A stretch of DNA of 64,000 nucleotides from Burkholderia sp. WP9 (GCF_900104795.1 NZ_FNTG01000002.1:1860001-1924000); one strand, 5' to 3'; shown: positions 1-9,560, counted from the stretch's first letter. Notes: generated from the sequence alone by a model not told the origin. Numbers and translations are program-made.

Positions 1-20
1 CTGCGGCCTCTTACAAAGAT

Positions 21-29
21 TGATATACT
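21..29 (+). promoter_or_regulatory. Possible extended -10 promoter element upstream of hpnD
   Basis: TG-A-TATACT at 21-29 matches an extended -10 element (TGn followed by a near-consensus TATAAT hexamer). The -35 position would fall at the very edge of the window and cannot be judged. It lies about 125 bases before the chosen hpnD start, so it could serve the hpnD-hpnE-shc-hpnG operon. Confidence 0.35.
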
Positions 30-153
30 TTTCGCCGTTTCCGGCCTCCCAGCCGGGTGTTTCGCGCGTGTCCGCGCGCGCGTGCCGTCTGCCTTGCGGG
101 CCGGCATAAACTTCTTGAACGCCTTTCAGCGGGCGCCTCCAGCGGAGATCGTC

Positions 154-1002
154 TTGGCTGTTTCCAATCTTGTCGTGGACGATACAGAAATCGACGCCGC
201 TGCCGCCACGTCCGGCAGCTCGTTCTATCTCGCCATGCGCATCCTGCCGGCCGCGCAGCGCGACGCGATGTATCAGGTCTACGCTTTCTGCCGCGCTGTC
301 GACGATATCGCCGACAGCGACATGCCGCGCGCCGAGCGCGCTGCCGCGCTCGAGCGCTGGCGTGCCGATATCGACGCGTGCTATGCCGGCGCGCCACGTG
401 CTTCGTTGCGCGCGCTGACGCGGCACATTCATACGTTTCATCTGCAACGCGAAGATTTTCACGCCATGATCGACGGCATGGCGATGGACGCCGCCGCCGA
501 CATCTGCGCGCCCGATGAAGCCACGCTCGACCTCTATTGCGACCGCGTCGCGAGTGCGGCGGGCCGTCTATCGGTGAGGATATTCGGGATGGACGAAGAG
601 CCGGGCCGAGTGCTTGCTCACCATCTGGGCCGCGCGCTTCAGCTCACCAACATCCTGCGCGATATCGACGAAGACGCCGGCATCAACCGTTGCTATCTGC
701 CGCACGAATTGCTGGCGCGCGAAGGCATTGCGGTGACGAACCCCACGCAGATCGCCGACGATCCGTCGCTGCCGCGCGTGTGCGCGACGCTCGCCGAGCG
801 GGCCAAGCAACACTTTGCCGCGTCCGACGCGATCATGGACCGCGAGCCGCGCAACCAGGTGCGCGCGCCGCGCATCATGTCGGGCGTGTATCGCGTGCTG
901 CTCGAACGGACCCTCGAGCGAGGCTTCGACATTCCGCGCACGAAGGTCCGCAAGCCGAAGCTCCGCATGCTGTGGATCGTCGCGCGTTACGCGCTCTTCT
1001 GA
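154..1002 (+). CDS. hpnD: Presqualene diphosphate synthase HpnD
   Basis: Trans-isoprenyl diphosphate synthase of the squalene/phytoene synthase family. In the bacterial HpnCDE route it condenses two farnesyl diphosphates to presqualene diphosphate in the cytoplasm. The first aspartate-rich motif DDIAD is at residues 50-54 and the second, DIDED, at 170-174 within NILRDIDEDAG, so both Mg-diphosphate binding sites are intact. I chose a TTG start at 154 because GGAG sits six bases upstream and the 282-residue product matches the family's usual length; a longer ATG form from 82 is possible but adds an unconserved-looking leader. It is the first gene of an operon with hpnE (four-base gap), shc and hpnG. 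The family assignment is firm; separation from HpnC rests on motif style and on its pairing with hpnE. Confidence 0.9.
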   Translation: MAVSNLVVDDTEIDAAAATSGSSFYLAMRILPAAQRDAMYQVYAFCRAVDDIADSDMPRAERAAALERWRADIDACYAGAPRASLRALTRHIHTFHLQREDFHAMIDGMAMDAAADICAPDEATLDLYCDRVASAAGRLSVRIFGMDEEPGRVLAHHLGRALQLTNILRDIDEDAGINRCYLPHELLAREGIAVTNPTQIADDPSLPRVCATLAERAKQHFAASDAIMDREPRNQVRAPRIMSGVYRVLLERTLERGFDIPRTKVRKPKLRMLWIVARYALF

Positions 1003-1006
1003 GCTG

Positions 1007-2275
1007 ATGCAAAAGCTCGTACATGTGGTCGGCGCAGGCCTTGCCGGCCTCGCCGCCGCAGTGCAGCTGCAGCGGCGCGGCGCGCACGTCCTGCTGCATG
1101 AAGCGGCTGCCCAGGCGGGCGGCCGTTGCCGGACGTATTACGACTCCAAGCTAGGCGCGACGCTCGACAGCGGCAATCACATGGTCCTGTCGGGCAACGT
1201 CGCGACGCTCAACTACACGCGGGCGATCGGCGCCGCCGACGAACTGGCCGGCCCGGCGCAGCCCGAGTTTCCGTTCGTGGATCTGGCCACGCGGGCGCGC
1301 TGGACCGTGCGCCTCTCGCCGGGACGCTTGCCGTGGTGGATCTTCGACGCGAACGCGCGCGTGCCGAACACCGGGCCGGGCGACTACCTGGCGCTCGTAC
1401 CGCTGCTGTTCGCCAAGCCCGGGCGCAGCGTCGCGCAGACCATGCGTTGCAGCGGCCCGTTGTGGGATCGCCTGCTGCGCCCGCTGTTTCACGCCATGTT
1501 GAACGTCGAGCCACGCGAAGCGTCGGCGGAACTGACCGGCGCCATGGTGCGGCAGACCGTGATGGCCGGCGGCCTTGCGTGCCGGCCGCTGGTCGCGCGC
1601 AACGGTCTCGGCAGCGCGTTCGTGGATCCGGCGTTGCGGCTGCTGCAGCATGGCGGCGCGGCGATCCGGCTGGGTTCGCGTCTGGAAGAAGTGGTTTTCG
1701 CCGCCGACAACCGCCGCGTACAAGCGCTGAAGTTCGCCGGCGAAAGCATCGCGCTCGAAGCGAAGCACGCGGTGATTCTCGCGGTGCCGCCGGAGACCGC
1801 ACGCGCGCTCGTACCCGGTTTGCGCGCGCCGACGCGCTTTGCGGCGAGCGTCAACGTGCATTTCGCGATCGATCCGCCGTTTGGTTTGCCGCTGGTCACC
1901 GGGCTGCTCAACGGCACGGCCGAATGGCTGTTCGCTTTCGACGGCCGCCTGTCGGTGACCGTCAACGGCGCCGAGCAGCTGCTCGATACGCCGCATGAAG
2001 CACTCGCGGCCACCGTCTGGGCTGAAGTGGCTCAGGCGGCCAATTTGCCTGCCGCACCAATGCCGGCCTGGCAAGTGGTCGTGGAAAAACGCGCGACATT
2101 CGCCGCGCTGCCGGATCAGGAAACGCTGCGGCCCGGCACGCGCACTCGCTGGAACAACCTGATGCTCGCGGGCGACTGGACGGCCACCGGCCTGCCCGCG
2201 ACGATTGAAGGCGCGATCCGCTCCGGCCAGAAGGCCGCGGATACGTTGCTGAATGAACCGATGGAACGCCGATGA
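1007..2275 (+). CDS. hpnE: Squalene-forming FAD-dependent desaturase/dehydroxylase HpnE
   Basis: FAD-dependent amine-oxidase-fold protein that performs the last step of the HpnCDE squalene pathway, turning hydroxysqualene into squalene. The N-terminus carries the Rossmann dinucleotide motif G9-x-G11-x-x-G14 followed by an acidic residue and GGR, as in phytoene desaturases; the C-terminus has the typical second FAD contact around AGDWTATGLPATIEGA. The ATG at 1007 follows the hpnD stop by four bases and its 422 residues fit the family; an upstream in-frame extension would run through hpnD. Its stop overlaps the shc start in an ATGA junction, which implies translational coupling. Confidence 0.9.
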   Translation: MQKLVHVVGAGLAGLAAAVQLQRRGAHVLLHEAAAQAGGRCRTYYDSKLGATLDSGNHMVLSGNVATLNYTRAIGAADELAGPAQPEFPFVDLATRARWTVRLSPGRLPWWIFDANARVPNTGPGDYLALVPLLFAKPGRSVAQTMRCSGPLWDRLLRPLFHAMLNVEPREASAELTGAMVRQTVMAGGLACRPLVARNGLGSAFVDPALRLLQHGGAAIRLGSRLEEVVFAADNRRVQALKFAGESIALEAKHAVILAVPPETARALVPGLRAPTRFAASVNVHFAIDPPFGLPLVTGLLNGTAEWLFAFDGRLSVTVNGAEQLLDTPHEALAATVWAEVAQAANLPAAPMPAWQVVVEKRATFAALPDQETLRPGTRTRWNNLMLAGDWTATGLPATIEGAIRSGQKAADTLLNEPMERR

Positions 2276-4302
2276 ACGATTTATCCCAAACCCAGCCGCT
2301 GGACGCCGTCCTGTCCGAAGTCGCCGACGCGGCGCCGAACGCGCCCGCGCCGGCCGTTGCGGGCGAAGCGCCCGCCGCCTCGCTCGACGCCGCCATCACG
2401 CGCGCAACTGACGCGATTCTCGCGGCGCAAAAGCCGGACGGCCACTGGGTCTACGAACTCGAAGCCGACGCGACGATTCCCGCCGAATACGTGCTGTTGG
2501 TCCACTATCTCGGCGAAACGCCGAACGTGGAGCTGGAGCAGAAGATCGGGCGCTATCTGCGCCGCATCCAGTTAGCCGACGGCGGCTGGCCGCTCTTTAC
2601 CGACGGCGCGCTCGACATCAGCGCGAGCGTCAAGGCGTACTTCGCACTGAAGATGATCGGCGACCCGGCGGACGCCGAGCACATGGTCCGCGCACGCGAG
2701 GCGATTCTCGCTCATGGCGGCGCCGAAGCCGTGAACGTCTTCACGCGGATTCTGCTCGCGCTGTTCGGCGTGGTGTCGTGGCGCGCCGTGCCGATGATGC
2801 CCGTGGAGATCATGCTGCTGCCCGTGTGGTTCCCGTTCCATCTGTCGAAGGTGTCGTACTGGGCGCGTACCGTGATCGTGCCGCTGCTCGTGCTCAACGC
2901 GAAGCGGCCGGTCGCGCGCAACCCGCGCCGCGTGCGCATCGACGAGTTGTTCCGCGGCGCGCCGGTCAACACCGGCCCGCGCGATCGGGCGCCGCATCAG
3001 CATGCCGGCTGGTTCCGCTTCTTCAGCGGCGTGGACGTGCTGCTGCGCGCGGTCGACGGCCTGTTCCCGAAAACCACGCGCGAGCGCGCGGTGCGCCAGG
3101 CGGTGGCCTTCGTCGATGAACGCCTGAACGGCGAAGACGGGCTCGGCGCGATTTTCCCGGCCATGGCGAACTCGGTGATGATGTACGACGTGCTCGGTTA
3201 TCCCGCCGATCACCCGAATCGCGCGATTGCTCGCCAATCGATCGACAAGCTGCTCGTCATCAAGGATGACGAAGCATATTGCCAGCCGTGTCTGTCGCCG
3301 GTCTGGGACACCTCGCTCGTGGCGCACGCGCTGCTCGAAACTGGCGAGGCGCATGCCGAGCAGGCCGCCGAGCGCGGGCTCGCGTGGCTGCGTCCGCTGC
3401 AGATTCTCGACGTGCGCGGCGACTGGATTTCGCGTCGCCCGAATGTGCGGCCGGGCGGTTGGGCATTCCAGTACAACAACGACTATTACCCGGACGTCGA
3501 CGACACGGCGGTGGTCGTCATGGCGATGCATCGCTCGGCGGGGATTACGCAATCCGGCGTCGATCGCGAAGCCATCGCGCGGGCGCGCGAATGGGTGGTC
3601 GGCATGCAGAGCAGCGACGGCGGCTGGGGTGCGTTCGAGCCGGAAAACACGCAGTACTACCTGAACAACATTCCGTTCTCCGATCACGGCGCCTTGCTCG
3701 ATCCGCCCACCGCGGACGTTTCCGGCCGCTGTCTGTCGATGCTCGCTCAACTCGGCGAATTGCCGCAAGGCAGCGAGCCGGCGCAGCGCGCGTTCGCCTA
3801 CATGTTGAAGGAACAGGAATCGGACGGCAGCTGGTATGGCCGCTGGGGTCTGAACTATATCTACGGGACGTGGACCGCGCTGTGTTCGCTGAACGCAGCC
3901 GGTCTGCCGCACGACGACCCGCGTATGAAGCGCGCCGCGCAATGGCTCCTGTCGATCCAGAACGAAGACGGCGGCTGGGGCGAGGGCGGTGAGAGCTACA
4001 AGCTCGACTACCACGGCTACGAGCGTGCGCCGAGCACGGCTTCGCAAACCGCGTGGGCTCTCATGGGCTTGATGGCGGCAGGCGAGGTCAATCACGAAGC
4101 GGTGGCGCGCGGCGTCGCGTATTTGCAGCGAGAACAGCGCGAGCATGGCTTGTGGGACGAAACGCGTTTCACCGCGACCGGTTTCCCGCGCGTCTTTTAT
4201 CTGCGTTACCACGGCTACCGTAAGTTCTTCCCGTTGTGGGCGCTGGCGCGCTTCCGTCATCTGAAGCGCAACGGTCTCACGCGCGTCGCGGTCGGGATGT
4301 AA
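2272..4302 (+). CDS. shc: Squalene-hopene cyclase
   Basis: Membrane-associated terpene cyclase that converts squalene to hopene/diplopterol, the committed step of hopanoid synthesis. The catalytic acid motif DVDD is at residues 408-411 within YYPDVDDTAVV. Several QW repeats are visible, including QKPDGHW near the N-terminus, QSSDGGWGAF, QESDGSWYGRWG and QNEDGGWGEGG. The 676 residues are normal for the type-1 alpha-alpha barrel cyclase family. The first 45 residues are Ala/Pro-rich and probably disordered. The start overlaps the hpnE stop, and hpnG follows three bases after the stop, so all four genes are likely one transcript. Also called hpnF. Confidence 0.95.
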   Translation: MNDLSQTQPLDAVLSEVADAAPNAPAPAVAGEAPAASLDAAITRATDAILAAQKPDGHWVYELEADATIPAEYVLLVHYLGETPNVELEQKIGRYLRRIQLADGGWPLFTDGALDISASVKAYFALKMIGDPADAEHMVRAREAILAHGGAEAVNVFTRILLALFGVVSWRAVPMMPVEIMLLPVWFPFHLSKVSYWARTVIVPLLVLNAKRPVARNPRRVRIDELFRGAPVNTGPRDRAPHQHAGWFRFFSGVDVLLRAVDGLFPKTTRERAVRQAVAFVDERLNGEDGLGAIFPAMANSVMMYDVLGYPADHPNRAIARQSIDKLLVIKDDEAYCQPCLSPVWDTSLVAHALLETGEAHAEQAAERGLAWLRPLQILDVRGDWISRRPNVRPGGWAFQYNNDYYPDVDDTAVVVMAMHRSAGITQSGVDREAIARAREWVVGMQSSDGGWGAFEPENTQYYLNNIPFSDHGALLDPPTADVSGRCLSMLAQLGELPQGSEPAQRAFAYMLKEQESDGSWYGRWGLNYIYGTWTALCSLNAAGLPHDDPRMKRAAQWLLSIQNEDGGWGEGGESYKLDYHGYERAPSTASQTAWALMGLMAAGEVNHEAVARGVAYLQREQREHGLWDETRFTATGFPRVFYLRYHGYRKFFPLWALARFRHLKRNGLTRVAVGM

Positions 4303-4305
4303 CGG

Positions 4306-5037
4306 ATGCCGCTTTCGACCAATCGGTCAGCGGACGGCCGCCGCAGCCCCTTGCCGGTGATCGTGGTGACGGGCATGGCGTTCGAGGCGCGAATTGCTCG
4401 CGGCGAAGGCGTTGAAGTCGTCTACGCGGCGCGCGCCGATCTGCTGGAGCGCGCGTTGAGTGCGGCGGTCGCGCGCGGCTGTTCGGGCATTGTGAGTTTC
4501 GGTACGGCGGGCGGTTTGGCGCCGGATCTGGAGCCGGGCGCACTGATCGTCGCGGATGCCGTCGAGGGGCCGTTTGGGCGGCTCCAGACCGATCGTCCAT
4601 GGGCGGACAGGCTCGCGGCCGCGCTAGCGGCGGGGCCGCGCTCGGCGCGTGTACGCCGCGGCCTCATGGCGGCCGTTACCGCGCCTTTGGTGAGCGCGGG
4701 CGACAAGGACGTGCTGCATCGCTCGAACGGCGCGCTGGCGGTGGATATGGAGTCGCATATTGCCGGCGCGAAAGCTGCCGCGTGTGGCGTGCCGTTCGCC
4801 GTTTGCCGGGCGGTTGTCGATCCGGCGTGGCGCACGCTGCCATCCGCGGCCACTGCTGGCCTGCGCGATGACGGCAGCACGGCGCTCGCGCCGATTCTGC
4901 GGGAGTTGCTGCGACAGCCGTCGCAGCTCGGCGCACTGATCCAGGTTGCCATCGACGCCCGGGCGGCGCGCATCTCCCTGGTCGAGGCGCGGCGCGCGAT
5001 GAGCGAGGCCGGGGCGCTGCGGATGGCGATCGCCTGA
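4306..5037 (+). CDS. hpnG: Hopanoid-associated nucleoside phosphorylase HpnG
   Basis: Member of the purine nucleoside phosphorylase / MTAN superfamily used in hopanoid maturation: HpnG removes adenine from adenosylhopane to give ribosyl- or phosphoribosylhopane after HpnH has added the adenosyl group. Visible signatures are the N-terminal VIVVTGMAFE segment, the glycine-rich SFGTAGGLAP loop, and VDMES, which corresponds to the ribose/catalytic Glu loop (VxMEG in nucleosidases). The 243 residues fit the family. The ATG three bases after the shc stop places it last in the operon; an internal GTG near 4357 is a possible shorter start. A hairpin follows between it and the convergent mlaA. Confidence 0.85.
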   Translation: MPLSTNRSADGRRSPLPVIVVTGMAFEARIARGEGVEVVYAARADLLERALSAAVARGCSGIVSFGTAGGLAPDLEPGALIVADAVEGPFGRLQTDRPWADRLAAALAAGPRSARVRRGLMAAVTAPLVSAGDKDVLHRSNGALAVDMESHIAGAKAAACGVPFAVCRAVVDPAWRTLPSAATAGLRDDGSTALAPILRELLRQPSQLGALIQVAIDARAARISLVEARRAMSEAGALRMAIA

Positions 5038-5054
5038 AAGAGCCCCGTCAATTG

Positions 5055-5089
5055 GGTGCCGCGCGAGTGTCAGTCTAAATCGCGGCACC
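5055..5089. terminator. Hairpin between convergent hpnG and mlaA
   Basis: A nine-base perfect stem, GGTGCCGCG at 5055-5063 pairing with CGCGGCACC at 5081-5089, encloses a 17-base loop and is followed by a T-rich stretch (TTCTGCTTTT). It lies between two converging genes, so it may end transcription from hpnG and possibly mlaA. The large loop and broken T run make it a moderate candidate. Confidence 0.4.
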
Positions 5090-5107
5090 GTTCTGCTTTT
5101 CCAATTC

Positions 5108-6124
5108 CTATTGCGTCACTGGTGCCGACGCCGGCTGCGTGTTGCCGGCCGGCGGCGCGGCGGGCAGCGTCGGCGCGGCCGTGTCTGAAGCGCCGGTGGG
5201 TGCGGCGGAAGGTGCGCTCGGCGTGGAGCCTGCTGCGCCGCTCGCAGGCGTGTCGCCCGGATCGGAGTAGTTGGGCACGCCCGCCGGGGCGCCGGTAGCG
5301 GCGCCTGAGGCTGCGTTCGGCGCTTCCGCCGCGTCGCCCGGATCGGCGTAATTCGGCAGGGCACCTGCCGCCGGCGCGCCGGCTGCGGGCACCGACGAAG
5401 CGCCGGAATCCCCCTGATCGTCATAGTTCGGCAGCGGCGCGCCGTTGTCGCTCGTGCCGCGCAGACGCGAACGGCGTTGCTGCGTATAGGCGTCGCGCAC
5501 GAACGAGTACTTGTCCAGCGCGGCCTGTTGCAGCAGGTCCGACGCGCCCAGCAGGTCGGAACGCACGCTCACGAACTGCAGCAAGTACAGCGGATTGCGC
5601 ACCGCCGGCTCCATGTAGTTCAGCGGGTTGAACTTCACGTCGACGATCAGCCCCATGCTGTCACGCACCGAGCTCGGGCCGAACAGCGGCAGGACCAGAT
5701 ATGGGCCCGACGGAATACCCCAGTGACCGAGCGTCAGCCCGAAATCCTGATGGTGCTTGGGCAGGCCGGCAGGCGTCGCCCAATCGAGCAGGCCACCCAG
5801 ACCGAAGGTCGAGTTGAACGCGAAACGGACGATGTCCTCGGTCGCGTCGGTGATCTTCAATTGCAGCAGCGCGTTAGCCGCGTTGGTCAGATCGCCCAGA
5901 TTCGAGAAGAAGTTGCTCACCGCCGTGCGCAACGGCTGCGGCGTCACCTTCTGATACCCCTTCGCCACCGGAACGGCGACGTAGCGGTCCAGGCCATCGT
6001 TGAAACTGAATACCGCGCGGTTCACCGGTTCGAACGGGTCGCCGGGTTTGCGGTCGGGGCCGGTGGCGCAGCCTGAAATCAAACCGGTGGCGACGAGTGC
6101 CAGCGCGGCGTTACGCAGCTTCAT
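5108..6124 (-). CDS. mlaA: MlaA/VacJ family outer-membrane lipoprotein with repeat-bearing C-terminal tail
   Basis: Homologue of MlaA, the outer-membrane lipoprotein that removes mislocalised phospholipids from the outer leaflet. The signal peptide ends in lipobox LISGC with Cys19. The MlaA core runs to about residue 230 (DPFEPVNRAVFSFND, FNSTFGLGGLLDWA, GPYLVLPLFGPSSVRD). The last ~100 residues are Ala/Pro/Gly-rich and contain three copies of a short motif: LPNYDDQGD, LPNYADPGD and VPNYSDPGD. The start codon lies two bases after the hpnN stop, so the two are very likely cotranscribed and coupled. This context suggests the protein acts with the HpnN exporter. The rest of the Mla system (mlaFEDB) is not in the window. 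Confidence 0.88.
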   Translation of the reverse strand: MKLRNAALALVATGLISGCATGPDRKPGDPFEPVNRAVFSFNDGLDRYVAVPVAKGYQKVTPQPLRTAVSNFFSNLGDLTNAANALLQLKITDATEDIVRFAFNSTFGLGGLLDWATPAGLPKHHQDFGLTLGHWGIPSGPYLVLPLFGPSSVRDSMGLIVDVKFNPLNYMEPAVRNPLYLLQFVSVRSDLLGASDLLQQAALDKYSFVRDAYTQQRRSRLRGTSDNGAPLPNYDDQGDSGASSVPAAGAPAAGALPNYADPGDAAEAPNAASGAATGAPAGVPNYSDPGDTPASGAAGSTPSAPSAAPTGASDTAAPTLPAAPPAGNTQPASAPVTQ

Positions 6125-6126
6125 GC

Positions 6127-8742
6127 TTATATTCCTTTTTGCTTCGCGCGACGTGCGCGCGGCTTACCCATCAGCACGGGTTGAAAAACCACTGCGCCGA
6201 TTAACGTGCAGAACAACGAGAGCGCCAACAGGCGCCCCATGCTCGATGTACCCGGATGGTGCGACAGCCACAGGCTGCCGAATGCCGTCGCCGTGGTCGC
6301 CGCGCTGAATAGCACGGCGTGCGTCAGGCTCGACTGCAGGAGGCTGGTTTGACCATGGCGCCACGCCATCACGAAGTAAATCTTGAACGCCACGCCGACC
6401 CCGAGCATCAGCGGCAGCGCGATGATATTCGCGAAGTTCAGCGGCATGCCGAATACCACGCACAGTTCGAGCGTCACGAGCGCAGAGACCAGCAGCGGCA
6501 CCAGCGTGCGCAACATGTCGCTGACGCGCCGCAGTGCGATCCACAGCAGGATCGCAATCGACGCGAGCGCGTACGCGGCGGCCTGCAGGAACGCCTTGAT
6601 GATGGTGTCGGCCGAATGGAGGATCGAAATCGGCCCGCCGATCGCGCCTGGCTCCGCCTTCTTCACCGCATGGGCGAAGCGGGCGAGCATGGCGTCGTCG
6701 TTCGGATCGGTGCCGGGCTTCACCTTCGGTGAGATGTCGACGAGCGCGCGGCCGTCCTTGGATACCCAGCCTGCGGAGATTTCCTTGGGCAGGTTCTCGC
6801 GGGTGATTTCAGTTGGCTGCAGCAAGTTGGCCAGTTGGCTCAGCGCGATGCGCAGCGTACCGGACATCGCGGTTTCGGCGCGGTCGCGCGTGGCGGCATC
6901 GGCGGCGGCCAGCTTCTGTAGTGTGGCCGATAGATGCTTGGCTTCGGCGGCGCCTGGGCCTGGGTGATCGTCGGCGGCGAGCGAGAGCTGGTTCGACGCG
7001 CGCTTGAGCGCGGCGACGCGCACCGCGTCCGTTGCCTGCTGCGCGGGCTGTTGCTGCAGCGCGGGCAACAGTTGCTGCGCGGCGCTCGCAATCAGCATCA
7101 GCTTCTGCTGCTGGTCGGCGGGAACGAAGGTGTCGAGCGTGTTGACGCGGCCCACTTCCGGCAACGCGCGCAGACGCGTGGCCATGCGGTCGGCGTCGGC
7201 GAGCGAGGGCGCCAGCACATGCACGTTGTTGACCGCGGCTTCCGGGGAATCCTTCAGCGACAACAGCGTCGCCATCGACTCCGTGTGCGGATCCTTCAGA
7301 TGAAGCGGATTGAAGTCGAAGCGCAAATGCGTAAGCAACGGCGTGGCGCCGATCACGACGATCAGCGTGCCGATCAGCACAGGCTTGCGATGGCGATCGA
7401 GGAAGTCGTCGACGGGCGCGAGTTGCTTGAAGCCCGGTGAAGCGGCTTCGCCCGGCGGATTGAAGAGCTTCAGCAGGGCCGGCAGCAGCGTCATGTTGGT
7501 GAAGTACGCGATGAACATGCCGACGCCCGCGATTTCGCCCAACTCGGACACGCCGCGGTAAGCCGTCGGCAGGAACGAGAAGAAGCTCAGCGCAACGGCC
7601 ACCGCCGCGAGCGTGAGCGGCACGCCAATGCTGTGCGACGTATGCATGAGGGCGGCGGACAGGCGGTCGTCGCGATTCCGTTCCTCGCGATACTTGACGC
7701 CGAACTGCACACCGAAATCGACGCCGAGCCCGACGAACAGCACCATGAAGGCGACCGAAATCATATTGAGCGCGCCGACCATCAGCAGGCCGAGCGCCGC
7801 GGTAATGGCAAGCCCGACGAACAGCGTGATGAACACGGCGATGATCATGCGGCCCGAGCGCAGCGCCAGCCACAAAATGATCAGCACGACGATAAAGGTG
7901 CCGATGCCGTTGAGCACCGCGCCGTCCTGGACCGAAGCGAATTCTTCGTCAGCGAGCGGCTGTTCGCCGGTCAGACGAACCGTAGCGCCGTAGCGCGCGT
8001 CGAGGTGCAGCGCGGCGGCGGTGTCGCGGATCGACTTCGACGCCGTTGCGCCCGGCTCCAGTGCGTCGTAATTCACGACCGGTTGCACCACCACGAAGGC
8101 GCGCGCCGGATCGGTGGCCGCGCTCTTGTCGACCAGCGCGCGCCACGAGAAGGCGGCCGGCTGGCCGGCCAGCACACGGTCGAGCGTGGTCGCGCTTTGC
8201 GTCAGCAGATGGCTCATGTCGCCGAGCTTTACCTGACCGATCTGAAGCGGCAGCAACAGGCTCGTGGTGAGCGTGCCGGCGAGGCCGGTCAGGCTCGGAT
8301 CGTGCGCGAGGGCGTTGACGAGCGGGCGCGACTGGACGAGTTGCGAGGTGGTCGACATCACCTCGTCGGTTGACGGAAACAGCAGGCCGTTATGTTCGAA
8401 GAAAGCGCCGCCGGCCGGCTGCGAAACCGCCACGAACTCCTTGGAATCGGCCTTGAGCGCGGCGGTCAGGGCCTGCGCGGCGGCGTCGGCGAATTCCGGC
8501 GCGCGCGCTTCGACGACCACCAGCACGGTTTCGCCGCGATCGGGAAAGGCCTTGTCCATGGCGTGGTCGAGCGCCGACCATTCCTTGTCGGTCTCGATGA
8601 GACGGCTGATGTCCGTGTTGATCTTGAAGTTATGAGCAACGTAGAAGCCGCTCAAAACGGCGAGCACGAACGACACCGCGACGATCCGCAGTGGATGACG
8701 CACTGAATAGGCGACGAGACGGACAATAGATGACTTCAGCAT
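6127..8742 (-). CDS. hpnN: Hopanoid transporter HpnN, RND/MMPL family
   Basis: Inner-membrane RND-family transporter that in other hopanoid producers moves hopanoids toward the outer membrane. The 871-residue product starts [17 protein letters not shown], then a first membrane helix (about 15-38) and a large periplasmic domain, a block of five or so helices with the sterol-sensing-like motif [13 protein letters not shown], a second periplasmic domain rich in Ala/Gln, and a final helix block ([19 protein letters not shown]). A longer reading frame begins at 9024, but it would run through the divergent hpnM gene; the ATG at 8742 gives a normal family length and N-terminus. It is divergent from hpnM and coupled to mlaA downstream. 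Confidence 0.9.
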   Translation of the reverse strand: MLKSSIVRLVAYSVRHPLRIVAVSFVLAVLSGFYVAHNFKINTDISRLIETDKEWSALDHAMDKAFPDRGETVLVVVEARAPEFADAAAQALTAALKADSKEFVAVSQPAGGAFFEHNGLLFPSTDEVMSTTSQLVQSRPLVNALAHDPSLTGLAGTLTTSLLLPLQIGQVKLGDMSHLLTQSATTLDRVLAGQPAAFSWRALVDKSAATDPARAFVVVQPVVNYDALEPGATASKSIRDTAAALHLDARYGATVRLTGEQPLADEEFASVQDGAVLNGIGTFIVVLIILWLALRSGRMIIAVFITLFVGLAITAALGLLMVGALNMISVAFMVLFVGLGVDFGVQFGVKYREERNRDDRLSAALMHTSHSIGVPLTLAAVAVALSFFSFLPTAYRGVSELGEIAGVGMFIAYFTNMTLLPALLKLFNPPGEAASPGFKQLAPVDDFLDRHRKPVLIGTLIVVIGATPLLTHLRFDFNPLHLKDPHTESMATLLSLKDSPEAAVNNVHVLAPSLADADRMATRLRALPEVGRVNTLDTFVPADQQQKLMLIASAAQQLLPALQQQPAQQATDAVRVAALKRASNQLSLAADDHPGPGAAEAKHLSATLQKLAAADAATRDRAETAMSGTLRIALSQLANLLQPTEITRENLPKEISAGWVSKDGRALVDISPKVKPGTDPNDDAMLARFAHAVKKAEPGAIGGPISILHSADTIIKAFLQAAAYALASIAILLWIALRRVSDMLRTLVPLLVSALVTLELCVVFGMPLNFANIIALPLMLGVGVAFKIYFVMAWRHGQTSLLQSSLTHAVLFSAATTATAFGSLWLSHHPGTSSMGRLLALSLFCTLIGAVVFQPVLMGKPRARRAKQKGI

Positions 8743-8792
8743 GTAGGCGAACTTGGCCTTATCACGGGTGATGTTTTTGACGAAAGTGCACA

Positions 8793-8798
8793 AGTATA
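8793..8798 (-). promoter_or_regulatory. Possible -10 box for hpnN-mlaA
   Basis: On the minus strand the hexamer TATACT at 8798-8793 lies about 50 bases upstream of the hpnN start. No convincing -35 was found at 17 bases. The same hexamer occurs in the candidate promoters of hpnM and hpnD. Confidence 0.3.
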
Positions 8799-8855
8799 CA
8801 GAGCCGGAGCGATCAGGCTCGTGTTCGCTAGCAAGTACGGCTCCCGGCGGGTGCT

Positions 8856-8884
8856 TTGGGGCGGGAACGCAATGTCGGTATACT
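8856..8884 (+). promoter_or_regulatory. Candidate sigma-70 promoter for hpnM
   Basis: TTGGGG at 8856-8861 and TATACT at 8879-8884 are separated by exactly 17 bases. The -10 box is about 70 bases upstream of the hpnM ATG and the region is the divergent interval between hpnN and hpnM. Confidence 0.45.
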
Positions 8885-8954
8885 GGTCTATCCTGCTTAC
8901 GCCGCGTGCTCGCGAGCCCGGCGGCGCTTTCTTCTTTCAGGTTCTGTCGAGCGT

Positions 8955-9560
8955 ATGAAACGTTATCTGTCTGTTTTTCTGGCCGCGGCCGTCGTCTCCA
9001 CCGCGGCCTATGCGCAAAGCGCACCCGATGCGGTAGTAAAAAGTGCCGTCGAGGGCACGGTGGCCGCCATGAAGGCTGACCCGCAAGCGCGCGGCGGCGA
9101 CATGGGGAAGATCACCCAACTCGTCCAGTCGCGCTTCCTGCCGGCCACCGACTTTCAACGCACCACGCGCATCGCGGTGGGCAAGGCGTGGAGCACCGCA
9201 ACGCCCGAACAGCAAAAGCAACTCTACGAGCAGTTTACGCTGCTGCTCACGCGCACTTATGCTGCGTCGCTCTCGCAACTGCGTGATCAGGACGTGAAGT
9301 TCAATTTCCTGCCGATCACCGTGCCGGCGGGAGCCAAAGACGTCGTTGTGCAATCGCACGTGCTCAGCAATGGCGGCGACGACGCGATCGACTATCGCAT
9401 GACCAAAGATCCCGCTGGCTGGAAGGTCTACGACATCAACATGATGGGCGCCTGGCTGATCCAGGTGTACCAGACGCAGTTCGCCGATCAGATTGCCAAA
9501 GGCGGCATAGACGGGCTGATCAAGTTTCTGACCGCGCACAACGCGCGCAGCGCGGGGTAA
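8955..9560 (+). CDS. hpnM: Hopanoid-associated periplasmic protein HpnM (MlaC/Ttg2D family)
   Basis: Periplasmic lipid-binding protein of the MlaC / toluene-tolerance Ttg2 family found in hopanoid loci as HpnM. A Sec signal peptide is clear: MKRYLS, a hydrophobic core and AYAQS, with cleavage near residue 21. The mature part has MlaC features such as FNFLPITVP, the [20 protein letters not shown] segment (W-K-V-Y-D) and a C-terminal helix. I take the ATG at 8955 because it gives a proper signal peptide; the open frame extends further upstream without a good leader. It is a single gene followed by a strong terminator and stands divergent to hpnN, its likely functional partner. A role as lipid carrier between HpnN and the outer membrane is inference from the fold. 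Confidence 0.85.
   Translation: MKRYLSVFLAAAVVSTAAYAQSAPDAVVKSAVEGTVAAMKADPQARGGDMGKITQLVQSRFLPATDFQRTTRIAVGKAWSTATPEQQKQLYEQFTLLLTRTYAASLSQLRDQDVKFNFLPITVPAGAKDVVVQSHVLSNGGDDAIDYRMTKDPAGWKVYDINMMGAWLIQVYQTQFADQIAKGGIDGLIKFLTAHNARSAG

Noticed and set aside
82..153. Longer hpnD form starting at ATG 82.
   Set aside because: The TTG at 154 has a well-spaced GGAG and gives the normal family length; the extra residues look random.
2572..4260. Long antisense reading frame opposite shc (562 codons).
   Set aside because: High GC gives long open frames on the opposite strand; the plus-strand gene has clear domains (DVDD, QW repeats) and the antisense product is Arg/His-rich without motifs.
6127..9024. 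Longer hpnN form starting at 9024.
   Set aside because: It would run through the divergent hpnM start; the ATG at 8742 matches HpnN N-termini.
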